Shown here piece after piece: positions 33,135 through 49,012 of a DNA stretch of 64,000 nt; positions within the stretch are counted from its first letter, which is position 1; each line of letters begins with the position of its first letter. Made by a program: the position numbers and the translations under genes. The DNA comes from Solen grandis (Eukaryota > Mollusca > Bivalvia > Adapedonta > Solenidae), in contig CM037777.1 in the NCBI GenBank assembly GCA_021229015.1, positions 27,529,002-27,593,001 of the forward strand, written 5' to 3'. The notes below the pieces were generated by a model. It made no database searches and was not told the origin of the DNA. It saw nothing but the letters and a program-made list of their open reading frames with translations.

Positions 33135-34035
33135 CGATGATGGTTGATGTTGATGATTGTTCTTCCGGTTTCAACAGCCTCTCTAAAAAGGTCGTATTCG
33201 ACTATGCGTCGAGTAAAGACGTACTTAGAAAGTACCGTGGGAACCGAAAGAATGACTGGACTAAACTTGATGAACATTTATTGAGAGCGACAGCTGGACA
33301 TTAAAAGCATTGCTATCAGGAAACCACAACGTCTTGCTTTTCCGTTTTTCAAAGGTGTTAACAATACGCGAAACCGTGATAGATTATTTCCACCTCTACT
33401 ATTTCAAACTTAGAATAACAAAAGGAACTGTTCTGCCCAAGTTTCCTTGTAGTTTTTTATTTTGTCGGTTATAATTTGTGTTTTTTAAATGGTTTAACGA
33501 TTATGCATATTCACATTTGGGCAGTTCGACGTCACATTTACTGTTTGTCAAATTTTGACGAGTGATTTTCTGTTGTAATACAACTTCAGGTTTTTTGAAA
33601 CATTAATTGTATTGACATAAGATTGCATAATTTAAACACCATTAAATGCCGAAATCCTTGGAGCTTATGTGGGCTTCGGCCCCTGAGCCCCAATCAGAGC
33701 TCTGCCCTGGACCTGCAAGTGGGCTTAACTCGGCTCCGTTGCGTATAACATGATTTATTTGTTATTAAAATCGCGATCTACAATCAGTATAGGTCTGATA
33801 AATGGCTCGCTTTATAACATTTTCATGAGCTCGTTTGGTAAAAAAGGGTAAAAAATGGTATAAAATAACAATAACAATTCATGTCAGATCCTATTTATCT
33901 TATTGTAGCTTATACACATGTACTGACCAATTCAGACATGAAGAGCACGTGGAAAACATTACACACGATTTGCACGAAAAAATCCATTGAATTAATCTTA
34001 ATATATCAAAAACAAAGTTTATTGATCTTTCCGTC
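33135..34035. other. unassigned stretch
   Basis: A second open frame (33005-33304) overlaps the segment above in another frame and is probably its shadow. No repeat recognised in 33305-34035. Confidence 0.4.
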
Positions 34036-34210
34036 GATGCGATAGTTCAGTCATATAGCGACGTCCAGCAAATTACAGGTGGAGGAAGATTCGAATGCAC
34101 TGAGGCAACCGGGTAGAACCACCGACCTACCGCAAGCCAGCTGGAAGGGTTCCTCACATGAGAATCCGAATGATCTTGTCGGGACTCAAACCCACGCAGC
34201 GGCTTAACTT
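34036..34210 (-). repeat. SINE, second type
   Basis: Read on the minus strand, a tRNA-like head (GGTTTGAGTCCCGACAAG-like at about 34175-34192) leads into AACCCTTCCAGCTGGCTTGC, GGTAGGTCGGTGGTTCTACC and CCTCCACCTGTAATTTGCTG. It runs directly into the homopolymer-rich artefact region. Confidence 0.65.
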
Positions 34211-34224
34211 TCTCGGCCTAGTAG

Positions 34225-38300
<4,076 letters not shown>

Positions 38301-39791
38301 CCCATAGTGATTGTTAATGAACAATTTTCCTAGGGGTAATTTCTCCGGAAAAAAAAAAAAAACCGGAATACGAGAAAAAAAAAACAAAAAATAGCAGTTT
38401 ATTTAAAGGAAACGGGGAAAAATAAAAAAAGTAATTTTTAAAGCATTATATATTAAATGTTTTTGAAGTAATAGAATTTTCTATTGAAACACTTTAAAAA
38501 ACTGACTCCAGATACAATGGATTGGGCAGCAGTACCTTTTGTTAAAAATATTTATCACCTTGACAAAACCCGTCCTGGAACTACCCTGATAGGGGCCCAG
38601 GCAAAGGGGAAGGGAAAACCAGAACCATTTTAACGATGGTTTTGTCCCGAACGGAGATTGAACCCCCGGGCTCCGGCCCCTTTGTGATAATAGATTAATG
38701 CGCATCTGAACTTTAAAGCCGGCATTATTCTGCCCTTTTGACTCGAAAAAATTTTTTAAATATAATTTGTGATTTTTTAATTTTTGAAAAATTAAAAAAA
38801 TTTTAACGATTTAAAAAAATGGGAAAAAAATTTCAGTAAAAAATGCGACAAAACAAAAAGCCAAATGATAATTTTTTCTCAGTTTGTGAGAAGGAGAGGG
38901 AAAGCACCGTTGTCCCGGGTTTCCATGGGGGAAAAATCTCATTTACTCCAAAAAAAAACTCGGTTTCATTTTTTTAACGATATGGAATTTCTTTATGAAA
39001 AAAAAGAAAAATTAAACTAATTTTTTTTTTTTTTCACATTTTTTGCCAAAAATGAAGTTCCGGCGGTATTTGAACCACTAATCTGTTTTTTGTCAAGTTT
39101 AAACATTATACTTATTTATAGCACTATTTGTGTATGTGTTTGTGTGTTTTGTTCTTATTTCCTTTCTTTTCAAAGAGAGATGTTTATTTTAGCCACTTAT
39201 TAAAGATGTTAACCATCGATATACGAACGTATCATAAAAACGAGCTCGGTGACTTATCATGTTTTTCCCTTTTCGATTTTGAGCACATTTTGCTACATAT
39301 TATATGTGAAAATAAAAAGTAAAAATAAAGATATATATTTACGTATATAAACAGCTGAAGATTTAAATACTGTAATTATCTATTAAATAGCAAAGCGAGC
39401 ACCAAAATATAACCTTATGTTCAGAAAATACATGAATGTTGTAACTGTGTAAACTCGAGTCGAGCTGAGCTAAAAATAGATTATACGACAAATATAGACA
39501 CGAAGATCACGTGGAAAACATGAAACACGATTTGCTGCAACCAAACCAATCAAAATACGTGTAAATTATCTTACAATCTTAAATATGGAGTGGAATCTGT
39601 TTTAAGCAAATAAATTTCTTGATTGTTGAACTATTCCTGCAATCAAGCGGTCCCCGGTTCGAGTTCCGGCCTGACTCTCAAATACTCGCACCATGTAATA
39701 AGAGTGTCTGACTTGATATATTTGAAACAATACTTCACGGTTGCCATGGTGATATTAATCCTAATAAAACAGTCTACATATTACTTCTTCA
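38301..39791. other. recovering-quality stretch and spacer
   Basis: Homopolymer excess decreases from left to right. Around 38570-38690 tRNA-like or SINE-like words appear, including ATTGAACCCCCGGGCTC. CAAGCGGTCCCCGGTTCGAG then TTCCGG at 39645-39670 is a B-box-like fragment. No gene recognised. Confidence 0.4.
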
Positions 39792-41429
39792 TTACTTCTT
39801 CAGCCAGAACACCTTACCAGCAGGTTTACTTCTCATTCCTACAAACAACGCCCCATCAGTGTCCCGGTATGAGAGACAGTACGGCCATTCTACCCCATCA
39901 CTGTGACTGACCAGTATGGAATGGTGAGTACCGAGCTTATCTACACGATGAATGTTGTTAGACCTCCACCCACTTACAAGTATGTTGTCCTGACTGTCTA
40001 CGTGAATGTCTACAGGACCAGATAAATCCTTGTGTTTATACTTATAGACCAAATCACCATTTTGTGTCAGACATGTTACGGTGTGGGTGTTATCATCCGG
40101 TACATAAACACGGTCACTATAGCGACTGACACGTACATAGTTTGGGCCTGTAAACATGTACCGTCCTTGTACCAGCCCGAGTCTCCTCTGTATCTGTCCA
40201 TCCATCGTCATCACCAGTACTTCTCCATTACCCGGGTTGTCGTGACACGTGACGTACATCATGCCGCCATGACAGTCTATACCCCAACATTTCCTGTCTA
40301 CTCTCAATGATTTTCTGAGTCTCAGTCGCGGCTGTACAGAGACAAACTGAATCTTCTGTTGTTCTGGTAACGTGACGACAACCTCTGTATCAGCTACTGT
40401 ACAGACGTCCCATGGTTTTGATGGTAGATCTACATTCTCCTTAGAGATGAAGGTGGGGCTATACAGATGTAACTTCTTGTTACGAGGGTCACATAAAACA
40501 AGATCACCACTGGGGAGAAATGTTGAACCAGTTATCAATCTGTGTTAATGTTGATGTCTTGTTTACTAGAAACTGTCATTTCAAGTATATTCTCTCCGCT
40601 GGATACATCACTGCTTTGAAAGGTTGTAATCACGTGACCGAGCTCAGTCACCTGCTGTAAGAGATCTTGTACATCTTTGTTGGGTTTGAAAGTCAGGTGA
40701 CATGATGTGGAAGCTTCTGACTGGACTTCTTTTACAATCTTCTCTATTTCCTCGACTTTAGCAGATGACTTTGTCAGTCCGATAAACATAATTTCTTTAT
40801 TCATTGTGGCCTGACAGTCTTGCATTTCCTTGTTTTAATTTTTTTTCGTCTTCAATTGCCTTGTGAGCCTTTTTCTCAATATCATCAAATTTTTCATTAA
40901 TTTTTCTCCTCAGTTTCTGGACATCTTTGATTGACTGGTTTGACTGTTCAATTAATATATCAACATCATTTTCTCTGGATGATTGTAATGTTTTAACTTT
41001 CTGTTTGATTTCTTTCATTCTCGTTACCATTTTACCCAGCTGACTTTCACTCATTTTACTGCTTTTATCGTGTAGCGACGTCCTTGAACATTTCCTGTGT
41101 GTGGTTACTGAACACACGTCACATGTCAGTGTTTTGTGACTCTCACAAAACCCGTTGATTGAATTATTCTTGTGATCATCACAATTGGCAATTGGTAGGA
41201 AAATACTCGGCTTGAATGTCGATGAGAGTTTCTGACCAGTAATGAAAGCATGGTTCGTTGTTGCCTTGGCGCCCCTGTGTGTCTTCTCACAAGCCTGACA
41301 CATGTACTCATTACACTGCCCACAATACGACATGGCTCTCTCATGTGACCCCATATATTGACAGGGGTCACAGAAGTGCGGAATGTAATCGTCCGATCCC
41401 GATTCTATTGATCCTGGACTTGTCGCCAT
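39792..41429 (-). CDS. TRIM-like protein: tandem B-boxes, coiled coil, beta-propeller (no RING), two frameshifts
   Basis: A single coding exon on the minus strand. Residues 1-210 (41429-40797) hold two B-box zinc fingers: box 1 with C20, C23, C36, C39, C44, C47, H51; box 2 with C83, H86, C95, H98, C103, C106, H111, C114. A coiled coil follows (about 125-205). A one-base slip near 40840 moves the frame to 40825-40535, which continues the coiled coil (MQDCQATMNKEIMFIGL) and linker. A second break near 40540 leads to 40538-39792: about 248 residues of NHL/YVTN-like propeller (ITGSTFLPSGDLVLCD, then WGIDCHGGMMYVTC) ending GKVFWLKK. TRIM proteins of this kind without a RING are numerous in bivalves, and many are linked to innate immunity. 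The shifts may be assembly errors, because poor sequence lies close by. A splice acceptor (TTTCTTTCATGCAG) just before the ATG suggests a 5' non-coding exon. Confidence 0.82.
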
Positions 41430-41439
41430 GATGTTACAC

Positions 41440-41455
41440 CTGCATGAAAGAAAAG
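41440..41455 (-). other. splice acceptor of the TRIM-like gene's 5' UTR intron
   Basis: On the minus strand a pyrimidine tract ending CATGCAG precedes GTGTAACATC and the ATG. An untranslated first exon farther right on the map is implied but was not identified. Its presence argues against the gene being a processed retrocopy. Confidence 0.5.
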
Positions 41456-41599
41456 GAAAAACAATTAAAGAAAGACAAATCTTACTCTTCTTGAATCATA
41501 CAATCGGAGTTGTTTCCCTTGTAATATGCACGCTATGGAAAAGTGAGATTTTACAACGAAACACTTAACGATTATATTCGTACACATTTCAACATTATG

Positions 41600-41882
41600 T
41601 TTGTTTGTTTGTTGGGTTAAAGTCCCACCAACAGTATTTAGGTCATTTAGAGACGATGTCTATTTGAGATAGATATTGTGCTGCCACACTGCAGTATCAC
41701 GCCCTAGACATGTGGCATGATACCACACCCAGTCACATTATCCTGACACCGGGCCATTCAGTCCTGCAACTACCCCTATATGCTGAGCGCCAAGCAAGGG
41801 GGCTATAACAGTACCAATTTTTACGACTTTAGTAAGTTGCGGTTGGGGATCGAACCCACGACCTCCCGCTCCCGATTCAACA
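41600..41882 (-). repeat. tRNA-derived SINE, RUDI/V-SINE-like
   Basis: In reverse orientation: GGGGATCGAACCCACGACCT (B-box complement) at the right end, CTGAGCGCCAAGCAAGGGGG, ATTATCCTGACACCGGGCC, ATTGTGCTGCCACACTGCAG and CAACAGTATTTAGGTCATTT. It lies upstream of the TRIM-like gene. Confidence 0.7.
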
Positions 41883-42186
41883 TATTTTAATATTTTCAGT
41901 TGTGAGGTTAGTTTTATAAAGTAAATGTATGATAAACGTTTGTAAGAATCCTTCTTATTTCGTTTTCGTGTAAAATATGCGTTTTCAGTTGTACACATTT
42001 ATAACTTTTTTTAATTAATTTCATCTGTTCTTATAATCATTTTTTATGAATATTTGAAATCCTTAGAAACAGATTCTTAGTAAGTCCTATGACTGTCCTT
42101 ACAATACAACAGGCAGTACGTGCTTAATGATTCAGTATATCTATAAAGATCGTGAAAAAAACAACTCATTTCATGATTTTAGTAGA

Positions 42187-43255
42187 CTTGACTTGACTGT
42201 TTGAGTTTACTGTCGCTTCGACAGTATTTCAGTCATATAGTGACGTCCAACTAATAACAGGTGGAGGAAGACCTCGAATTCACGGAGGCATCTTGGTAGA
42301 ACCACCAACCTACCGCAAGTCAGCTGGAAGGCTTCCTCACATGACAAGATGGCCCTAAATCGCTCGACTGAATTTGGTTTGTTGTAGAAAGGCCGGAACC
42401 ATGAGAGGGTACTATATACCAAAAATCAAAGCTGTAGGTCTGTATGTTTCTAAGATAATGAATTTTATAGTTATGAATTCTGGTTGCCATGGCAACAAAA
42501 GTTCTTCATGATCCAACCAATGGTTTCAGAAGTAATGATTTTTTTTTCCTTACAAAATGTGGGTGTGGTCCCGGGAGTGTCTTCATGTAAACACTGATGA
42601 ATATATTTGTTGATAGTTTTGAGGCGCCAGAAGCTGATGCTATGTACCAAATATCAAATCTGTAGGTCTGTATGTTTCTGAAAAAACAAAAAAACAAACG
42701 CATTTTGAAGTTATGCTTTCTGGTTGCCATGGCAACCAAAGTTCTTCATGAAATTCAATAAAAAAATAGATATTAGCCTCAGGCTTACATAAGTATCATT
42801 TTAGTGAAATTTGCTGAAAATCAATGGAGTGGTTTCAACAAAGAACATTTTTCAAGAATTCCCTAAATAGTTCTATACAAAAATCCGGGTGTGGTCCTTG
42901 AGCGTGGTCCTTGAGCGTGGCCCATTGTGACCCCAGGGACACACATTTTGCATTTATAATGAGGCAACATGAGCTGATGCTATGTATCAAATATCAAACC
43001 TGTAGGTCTCCAAAGTTTTTAATGGAATTTAAAAAAATAGAAATTTGCATTAGGCTATCACAAGTATCAATTTGGCAAAAGTTGATGAAAATCCGTCTGG
43101 TAGTTTCAGAGGAGAAGATTGTTGTAATTGTTGACGCACAACGGACAATCAAGTGATCACAAAAGCTCACCCTGAACTTTGCTCAGGTGAGCTAAAAATC
43201 CGAATGACCCTGGCGGGATTCGAACCAACGCGGTAAGGGGCTGAATGAGTGTTAA
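42187..43255 (-). repeat. SINE, second type, split by a pearl-like element
   Basis: The part 42187-42343 matches the family body up to CTTCCTCACATGA. The missing head (AATCCGAATGACCCTGGCGG, then GATTCGAACC) reappears at 43197-43255. The intact copy at 57738-57950 joins these two parts directly, so the insertion at 42344-43194 is newer than the SINE. Confidence 0.75.
42344..43194 (+). mobile_element. pearl-like element inserted into a SINE
   Basis: It starts ACAAGATGGCCCTAAATCGC and ends with GTTGACGCACAACGGAC, AAAGCTCACCCTGAAC and GCTCAGGTGAGCTA. The core units resemble those of the 1371 element. Two units keep the palindrome GTTGCCATGGCAAC (42483-42496, 42723-42736). The SINE junction shows insertion within a short A tract with no target duplication. 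Confidence 0.75.
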
Positions 43256-43423
43256 ATTCAGTGACTTTCCCCACGGAGGAACTAAACTATATTAAATTCT
43301 AACCATCGGTTTCACTGAAGAATATTTTTGATTTGTTTGTTGAGTTAGTATATTTGGAAACAACCACCACCCTTAGGGGCCTCATTTTTATTGGATCAAC
43401 ATTATTTTCACAATTATGATAGG

Positions 43424-44584
43424 TAGTGTTGTGCCGATAGTCGCTAGCTATCGAAAACTATCGCTCTGTGGTCACGTCGGCGACTATCGATTTTTTCACT
43501 ATCGATTATTGGCCGTTTAAATCCTTTCCGCTAATAAATTCGCTACCTCTAATTCGCATCATTTCGGCTCATAGCGCACTCCGTTATGGCAGACGACTCA
43601 AACGTTGAAGATCTGTTTCCGTACCCTGGAAAAGTTAAATCCAGGGTATGGGATTACTTTATGTTTCGTAAAGTAAAAGTCGGCCCACCAAACAAGCAAA
43701 ATCTAGACATGAAAACGGTGATATGCAAATTATGTAAATAAAGGTGAGTGAAATAGTCAATACCCCACCCACATGAGCTGGACAGTACGGAGAAACATGA
43801 ATATTTAAACCCATAACAAACAAAACGAGTGATGTTTTGATAATTTTTAGTCGTATTTATGTTGAAACATACATTGCATTTTGTAATAAAATGTATTTAT
43901 ATTTGTTTTTTTTCCCGATTTTCGAAAGTCAAAACGACCGTTTCTAAGGTTATCTATATGGTCCGTCAATCCGATGCTAGATCTATATAACTTACAAAGG
44001 CTACTTGCTTGACGACCGCAAATGTTTTAAATGAATACATATATAAATAAATGAGTTCAAAAGAAAATGTTCTATGTTCATATTAATATTTCGAAATTTA
44101 TTCTGACATTTTTTTATAAATGCTATTATAAACCTGTATATTGGATTCATCAAGTTTACATGCACAAATAAGACCACACTTTTTATTACTAAGGATGTTA
44201 ATATTCTGAATATTGTTTTATTTTTTCAATCAAATATATAATGCAATGAATATTTTTTCTTTTTTTTTTGCGTATTTGTTAGGTCAAAGCCTTCAAAGGC
44301 ATGATTAATAACAAGTCTGCAGATAAGTTGAATAAGTTTATTAACCAATAAAATAACATAGCTAAAATACATATTATATAAGTATACAAGAAAGTCATAA
44401 TTTTAATTGTCAATTTAACTGGAAATGATAAACAGGATTGTGCATATAAAAAAAGTTATAAAGACTAAAGAGCGAACAACAATTTTACCTGAGAATGTTT
44501 CAAGAACCGATTGTACTATCGATAATCGATCGGTTTATGCCTTCCGATTATCGATAGTGATTTCCTGTCCGATTCCCAACACTA
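43424..44584 (+). mobile_element. hAT-family DNA transposon, non-autonomous
   Basis: The ends TAGTGTTGTGCCGATAG and its counterpart CCGATTCCCAACACTA form short inverted repeats (TAGTGTTG). They are flanked by the identical 8-mer ATGATAGG (43416-43423 and 44585-44592), the target duplication length of hAT elements. Sub-terminal CTATCGAT motifs are repeated at both ends. At 1161 bp it is too short for a full transposase, and only a BED-finger start is present. Confidence 0.88.
43586..43741 (+). pseudogene. BED zinc-finger N-terminus of a hAT transposase, truncated
   Basis: The 51-codon frame MADDSNVEDLFPYPGKVKSR then VWDYFMFRK and TVICKLCK fits the start of a BED finger (aromatic pair W22/F25, then C47-X2-C50). 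It stops at once, and the H-X3-5-H half and the catalytic RNase H-like domain are missing. Just after the stop lies AG then GTGAGTG, a good splice donor, so this may be a first exon of a ZBED-like transposase whose last codons are damaged. Confidence 0.65.
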
Positions 44585-44932
44585 ATGATAGGCAGCTATA
44601 AGGTGAACATTTGTGCCAAATGAAATAACATTCTGACCAACGGTTTCAGACGAAATTTTATTCAAATATGTTAAAGTAAAAATATGTTTGTTGGCATGGC
44701 AACCAGAGCTCTGCACTGATCTGTCATCATACTAAATTAAGTAACTTACTGAAAAGTCACCTGAGAATATTCAATCCAAATTTCATAAATTTCTGACGAG
44801 TGGTTTCAGAGAAGATGTATTTTAAAGAAAATTGTTGATGCCGCACGATGGACGACTGACGACGACGCACAACGATGGACGAATGTTGACCACAATAGCT
44901 CAATTTAGCACGTTGTACTCTTGTGATTTAAA

Positions 44933-45525
44933 AAAAAACAACAAGATACATATGACAGGCAAATGTGCGTTTTGAGGTGATATGATTCAAAATAATCTTA
45001 AACTCGAATGTTTTGATATCAAATAAACACTCGCATAAATTACAGTATTGCAGGCTGTCAACTGAGTTTTGATCGAAATATAGGAAAAATATAGGATTTT
45101 TTTTTATCTTGAAAATATAGGAGTATAAGGCCATTTTTTGGACAAAATTTAGGAATTTTTCCAGTTAAAGTCTTCACTCCGAGGCATGTTAAAAATCTAT
45201 ATAATTGTTTACATGTTATTATCATTAAACTTGAATTTTACTAAAAGCAAATGGTTCTACAAAATCTCCACTATGCTGGGATATTGTTTTACAATTTGTA
45301 GTTTGGAAAACCCTGCATCAAAGATGTCCGAATGGATGAGCCACTGAACCTTTCAAAGATGGAGATACTCTGATAGATAAAAATCAGTTTTCAACTGCAA
45401 ACTTGAAGTTATCTAGTTTTTCTTTCATTATGATTTGCGACATTTTTTTGGCCAAAAATATAGAAAAAAATAATCAAAATATAGGAAAATATAGGAATCA
45501 GTTGACGGCCTGGTATTGCTAAGGT
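44933..45525. other. unassigned stretch
   Basis: Two segments share ATATAGGAAAAATATAGG-like and ATATAGGAAAATATAGGA words (about 45076-45100 and 45475-45500) and CTGTCAACTGAGTTTTGAT / AATCAGTTGACGGCCTGG in inverted order, suggesting a small inverted-repeat element of about 450 bp (45050-45515). No coding sequence recognised. Confidence 0.35.
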
Positions 45526-45527
45526 TG

Positions 45528-45715
45528 CGTGCATGTAGATGAGTGGTATTACACCACGCCCAGTCATATTGTTTTGACACCGGGGGTTTACAGTCCCGGA
45601 ACTAAGCAACTTTGCTGAACGCAATGCATAGACAATGGTTTTATTTAATGGGTTTGCTGTTTCGAAATGGGTTTGAACCCAAGTCCTTTCATCTAAGGGG
45701 TAAACTACTTAATTC
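45528..45715 (-). repeat. SINE, RUDI/V-SINE-like fragment
   Basis: TTACACCACGCCCAGTCATA, TTTTGACACCGGGGGTTTAC and GGGTTTGAACCCAAGTCC match the body and head of the other minus-strand copies. Confidence 0.55.
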
Positions 45716-46146
45716 CCAGTGCATAAATTTCAAACGATTATAGATGTGATATGTTGTAAAATATGCAAGCATGAAATTAAAGATCATTTCAAGTTTATCT
45801 TGTGCAATTCTAAAATCATTTCGGCTAATTCGATAGTTTGAAAAGAAAAAAATCAAAAGCAAAACCAAAAACAAAACAAAACATCATACAGGAGCGCGTG
45901 TGTGTGTTGGTTGTGGGGGGGTGCTAGATTTTACAGTACCGGATTAAGAAGTTCAGATTGGGCGGGGGGAGCTATATAAAAATGTAGGCAGTGACAACGC
46001 TTTGCCGGAGCCATGAGAAGGGCGTTGCTCTGGTTTCACTGGTCCTCCTCTTAAATTTTATTTTTAAATTTTAAAATGTGAAATCGTGTATTATTTTGGG
46101 TGTTTGTAGGTTGTGTGTCTACATTTATGTATGGTCGGGAAATTTT

Positions 46147-46935
46147 AGTGGGTGATGGTCGTTTCGTCGACCAACCGTTTTGTCTGATTATGTATAGTAA
46201 ATGAAAAGTCGTTTCGTCAACCTTAATTTTCAGTAGGCGGAAGGTGTGAAATAATTTGATAAACACAGTCAAGTATTATAATAAATATATTTTAATGCTG
46301 ACCCCATTAGCATCGTATCTGATCTATAGATATACCATGTTTGTATCTTTTAAATATCATTAATCAATCATCATTTTCATCATCATCATTATGTACAATA
46401 AAGACAAAAAAATAAGTGATAACTGTTTGTTTGTTATTCCTCCTAGTGTGCTAGTTATTATGTATGTATGGTCCTCTTCCACTCAAAAAAAAAAATAATA
46501 CGGACATTAAACAATCCGTCATCACCGCCATCATCACAAAGAAGTACAACAAATAATGAAACCAGTGTGCGATTAATTATGTATGAATGGTCCTCTCCCG
46601 TTCTGTAAAACAAGTTTCAATTTTTTTTCCAACACCTCATGGACAAAATGAGAATACAAAAAAAAATAAATACATATACGTTAAACTAATACTGTCATCA
46701 TCACTTAAAACAAAGACCGAATAATGTGTGATAAAAAATGTTTCTTCCTCCTAAACTTGTGTGCCTAATTATGTTAAACAGTTACACATGCGCGAGTAAT
46801 TAGGTGTGAATGACCCTACAAAAGTATTTCACACCTTCCGCCTACTGAAAATTAAGGTTGACGAAACGACTTTTCATTTACTATATAAAACCAGTTAGAC
46901 GAAACGGTTGGTCGACGAAATGACACACACCGGGG
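46147..46935. mobile_element. terminal-inverted-repeat element with about 100-bp arms
   Basis: Left arm 46150-46255 and right arm about 46826-46930 are inverted copies: TTTTCAGTAGGCGGAAGGTG on the left, CACCTTCCGCCTACTGAAAA on the right, and CGTCGACCAACCG / CGGTTGGTCGACG farther out. The interior carries three loose repeats around TATGTATGTATGGTCCTCTT. No transposase. The type is uncertain. Confidence 0.65.
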
Positions 46936-47043
46936 CACACGCCGGGTACCACTTTTTAGTCATTCCACTAGTAGCACAGCTTTATTTCTGTTTATCCTTA
47001 CCCTCTTTATACAACATTCACGATATGTATTGATCTGAATAAG

Positions 47044-47079
<36 letters not shown>

Positions 47080-48306
47080 CAGATGTGAAACATATCCTAA
47101 CTCGAAATCGAAAGTAGCATATATTGTTTTAAGACACAATCTTATACATACTTGTTTTTGTAAATCATCAATACAGTTCCATACGTGTTGATTATAATAA
47201 ATATTTATTATAATAAATAAATGAAAGCCATTATTAAGTATTTATACAAAATTAATGTATTCAAGGATAAGGATTAATCTGACGATATTTAAAAAGATGA
47301 GAGTGCTGTTCGTTTCGTTTGCATGCAATGATAAGCCAGCCAACATAATCACTCACTGACTAGTGCATTAAAGAAACACAAAGTACCGATGAATACCTGT
47401 GAATTTTCTTTTTTTTTCTGCCAATTTCCCGATTTGTTTCTGCTTTCTTTTCTTAGAAAAAGAGAGATAACTCTAAATGAATTAAACGCGGATACTGCAA
47501 TCAAAGCACTGAAAGCACAGAGGTTTTGTGTGTGCCTCAAATGAAAGGAGCTCGTCAAGCTGCAGAATTGCTGGGTCCCTTTTTTTGTCAGATACAAATG
47601 TTAAATAAAATAATGATATATTGTTGTTTAGTTCGCCTTTTTTGATACAGATAATACATATTGATGGAAATCATATTAACTGCAGGTAGGAGAATTGAGG
47701 GGAGGGGGGGATTTGCAATGACTCAGAATTAATGCTTTCTATGTAGGTTATTGTAACAACATTAAATTACCAAATCCCGCTATAACTCCCAAATCAATAA
47801 ATGTCATTTACCTCGCATTGACATTAATGGTGATCTTGAAGTTCAGGTTAGAATCACCCTAATATCCTGTATTTGTCCTCATTGGTAGCGATCGTGTTTA
47901 AAACTAGGGCACCTTGTTCTATTGATTATGTACTTGATTAAGGATTCAAAGGTAAGAGTTTAACGCCATAGAATATAAGGATTTTTCAGGACCTTCCCAG
48001 GCTCAAAGTACTGGTACAACCCAGGAACCGATGAGAGAGATTAGTATAATCTCAATTCCCAATTGACGTAAAAAAATAAGTCGTAACCCAACAAGCACTA
48101 ATCTATCATAATCACTTGCACAACACTGCCTCTTGTAAAAGTAGAATTCTAAGATACACAGGGTCTGTAGAGAAAAGACTGGAATTTTCTCATTTATAAA
48201 CTTCCACTGAAACATTTTTCCCTCAAAATTTGAAAGGCACTTGAATTTGGATTGACTTTAAAGACAAAGGCAGAGCGAGAGTGAACAAGATTTGTCGGAA
48301 CAACAC
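46936..48306. other. unassigned stretch with a GA microsatellite and SINE tail
   Basis: GA dinucleotide repeat at 47043-47077. At about 47985-48062 AAGGATTTTTCAGGACCTTC, AGGCTCAAAGTACTGGTACA and CTCAATTCCCAATTGACG match the body of the SINE at 60645. No gene recognised. Confidence 0.45.
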
Positions 48307-49012
48307 ATATGCCCCCCTACGCTCCCTCAACTCCCATCGAGGTCAATATGACCTTGACCTCTGACCAAGTGACCCAAATATCAATAGGGTTCTAACCGTT
48401 CATCTACTAGTCATGACCAATCGCGCTATGAAGTTTGAAAAATGTGGGCCCAAGCATTCTCCAGTTATTGATTGGAAACCATTTTCATTTACGGTCAATG
48501 TGACCTTGACCTTTGAACAAGTGACCCCAAAATCAATATGGGTCATCTACTAGACATGACCAACCACCCTATGATGTTTGAGGAATGTGGGACCAGTTGC
48601 GTTCTCTGGTTATCAACTGAAATCTATTTTTACATTTGAGGTCACTGTGACCTTGACCTTTGACCAAGAGACCCAAAACTCAATTTGGGTCATTTACTAA
48701 TCATGACCAATCACTCTATGAAATTTGAGGAATGTGGACCCAAGCATTCTCCATTTATTGATCAGAAATGTTTTTCATTTAAGGTCACTGTGACCTTGAC
48801 CTTTGACCAAGTGAAACCAAAATCAATAGGGGTCATCTATTAGTCATGATCAATTACCCTATGAAGTTTGAGGAATATGGGCCCTAGCACTCTACAGTTA
48901 TCGATCGGAAATGGAGTGGACTACCGACGGACCGACAGACAGTCCGACCATCCGACCTACCAACATTTGCAAAACGATATGACCCCTTTTCTTTGAAGGA
49001 GGGCATAAATAT
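48307..49012 (+). mobile_element. tandem-core element of the GACCTTGACC family
   Basis: About four units of 145-157 bp contain TGTGACCTTGACCTTTGACC and ATGACCAATC..CCTATGA. They are followed by GACCGACAGACAGTCCGACC and a right end GGAGGGCATA, which is inverted on the left as TATGCCCCCC. It has the same architecture as the other tandem-core elements but an unrelated core. Confidence 0.7.

Larger units (their letters stand above)
43256..44932 (+). mobile_element. degraded pearl-like copy interrupted by a hAT element
   Basis: Left part 43300-43423 (ACCATCGGTTTCACTGAAGA, TTGGATCAACATTATTTTCA) and right part 44593-44932 (GGTGAACATTTGTGCCAAAT, GTGGTTTCAGAGAAGATGTA, GACGACTGACGACGACG, TAGCACGTTGTACTC) together follow the order of the pearl core and 3' module. 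The exact 5' end is unclear. Confidence 0.5.

Noticed and set aside
39128..39322. Small open frame after the artefact region
   Set aside because: AT-rich chance frame; no domain and no splice context.
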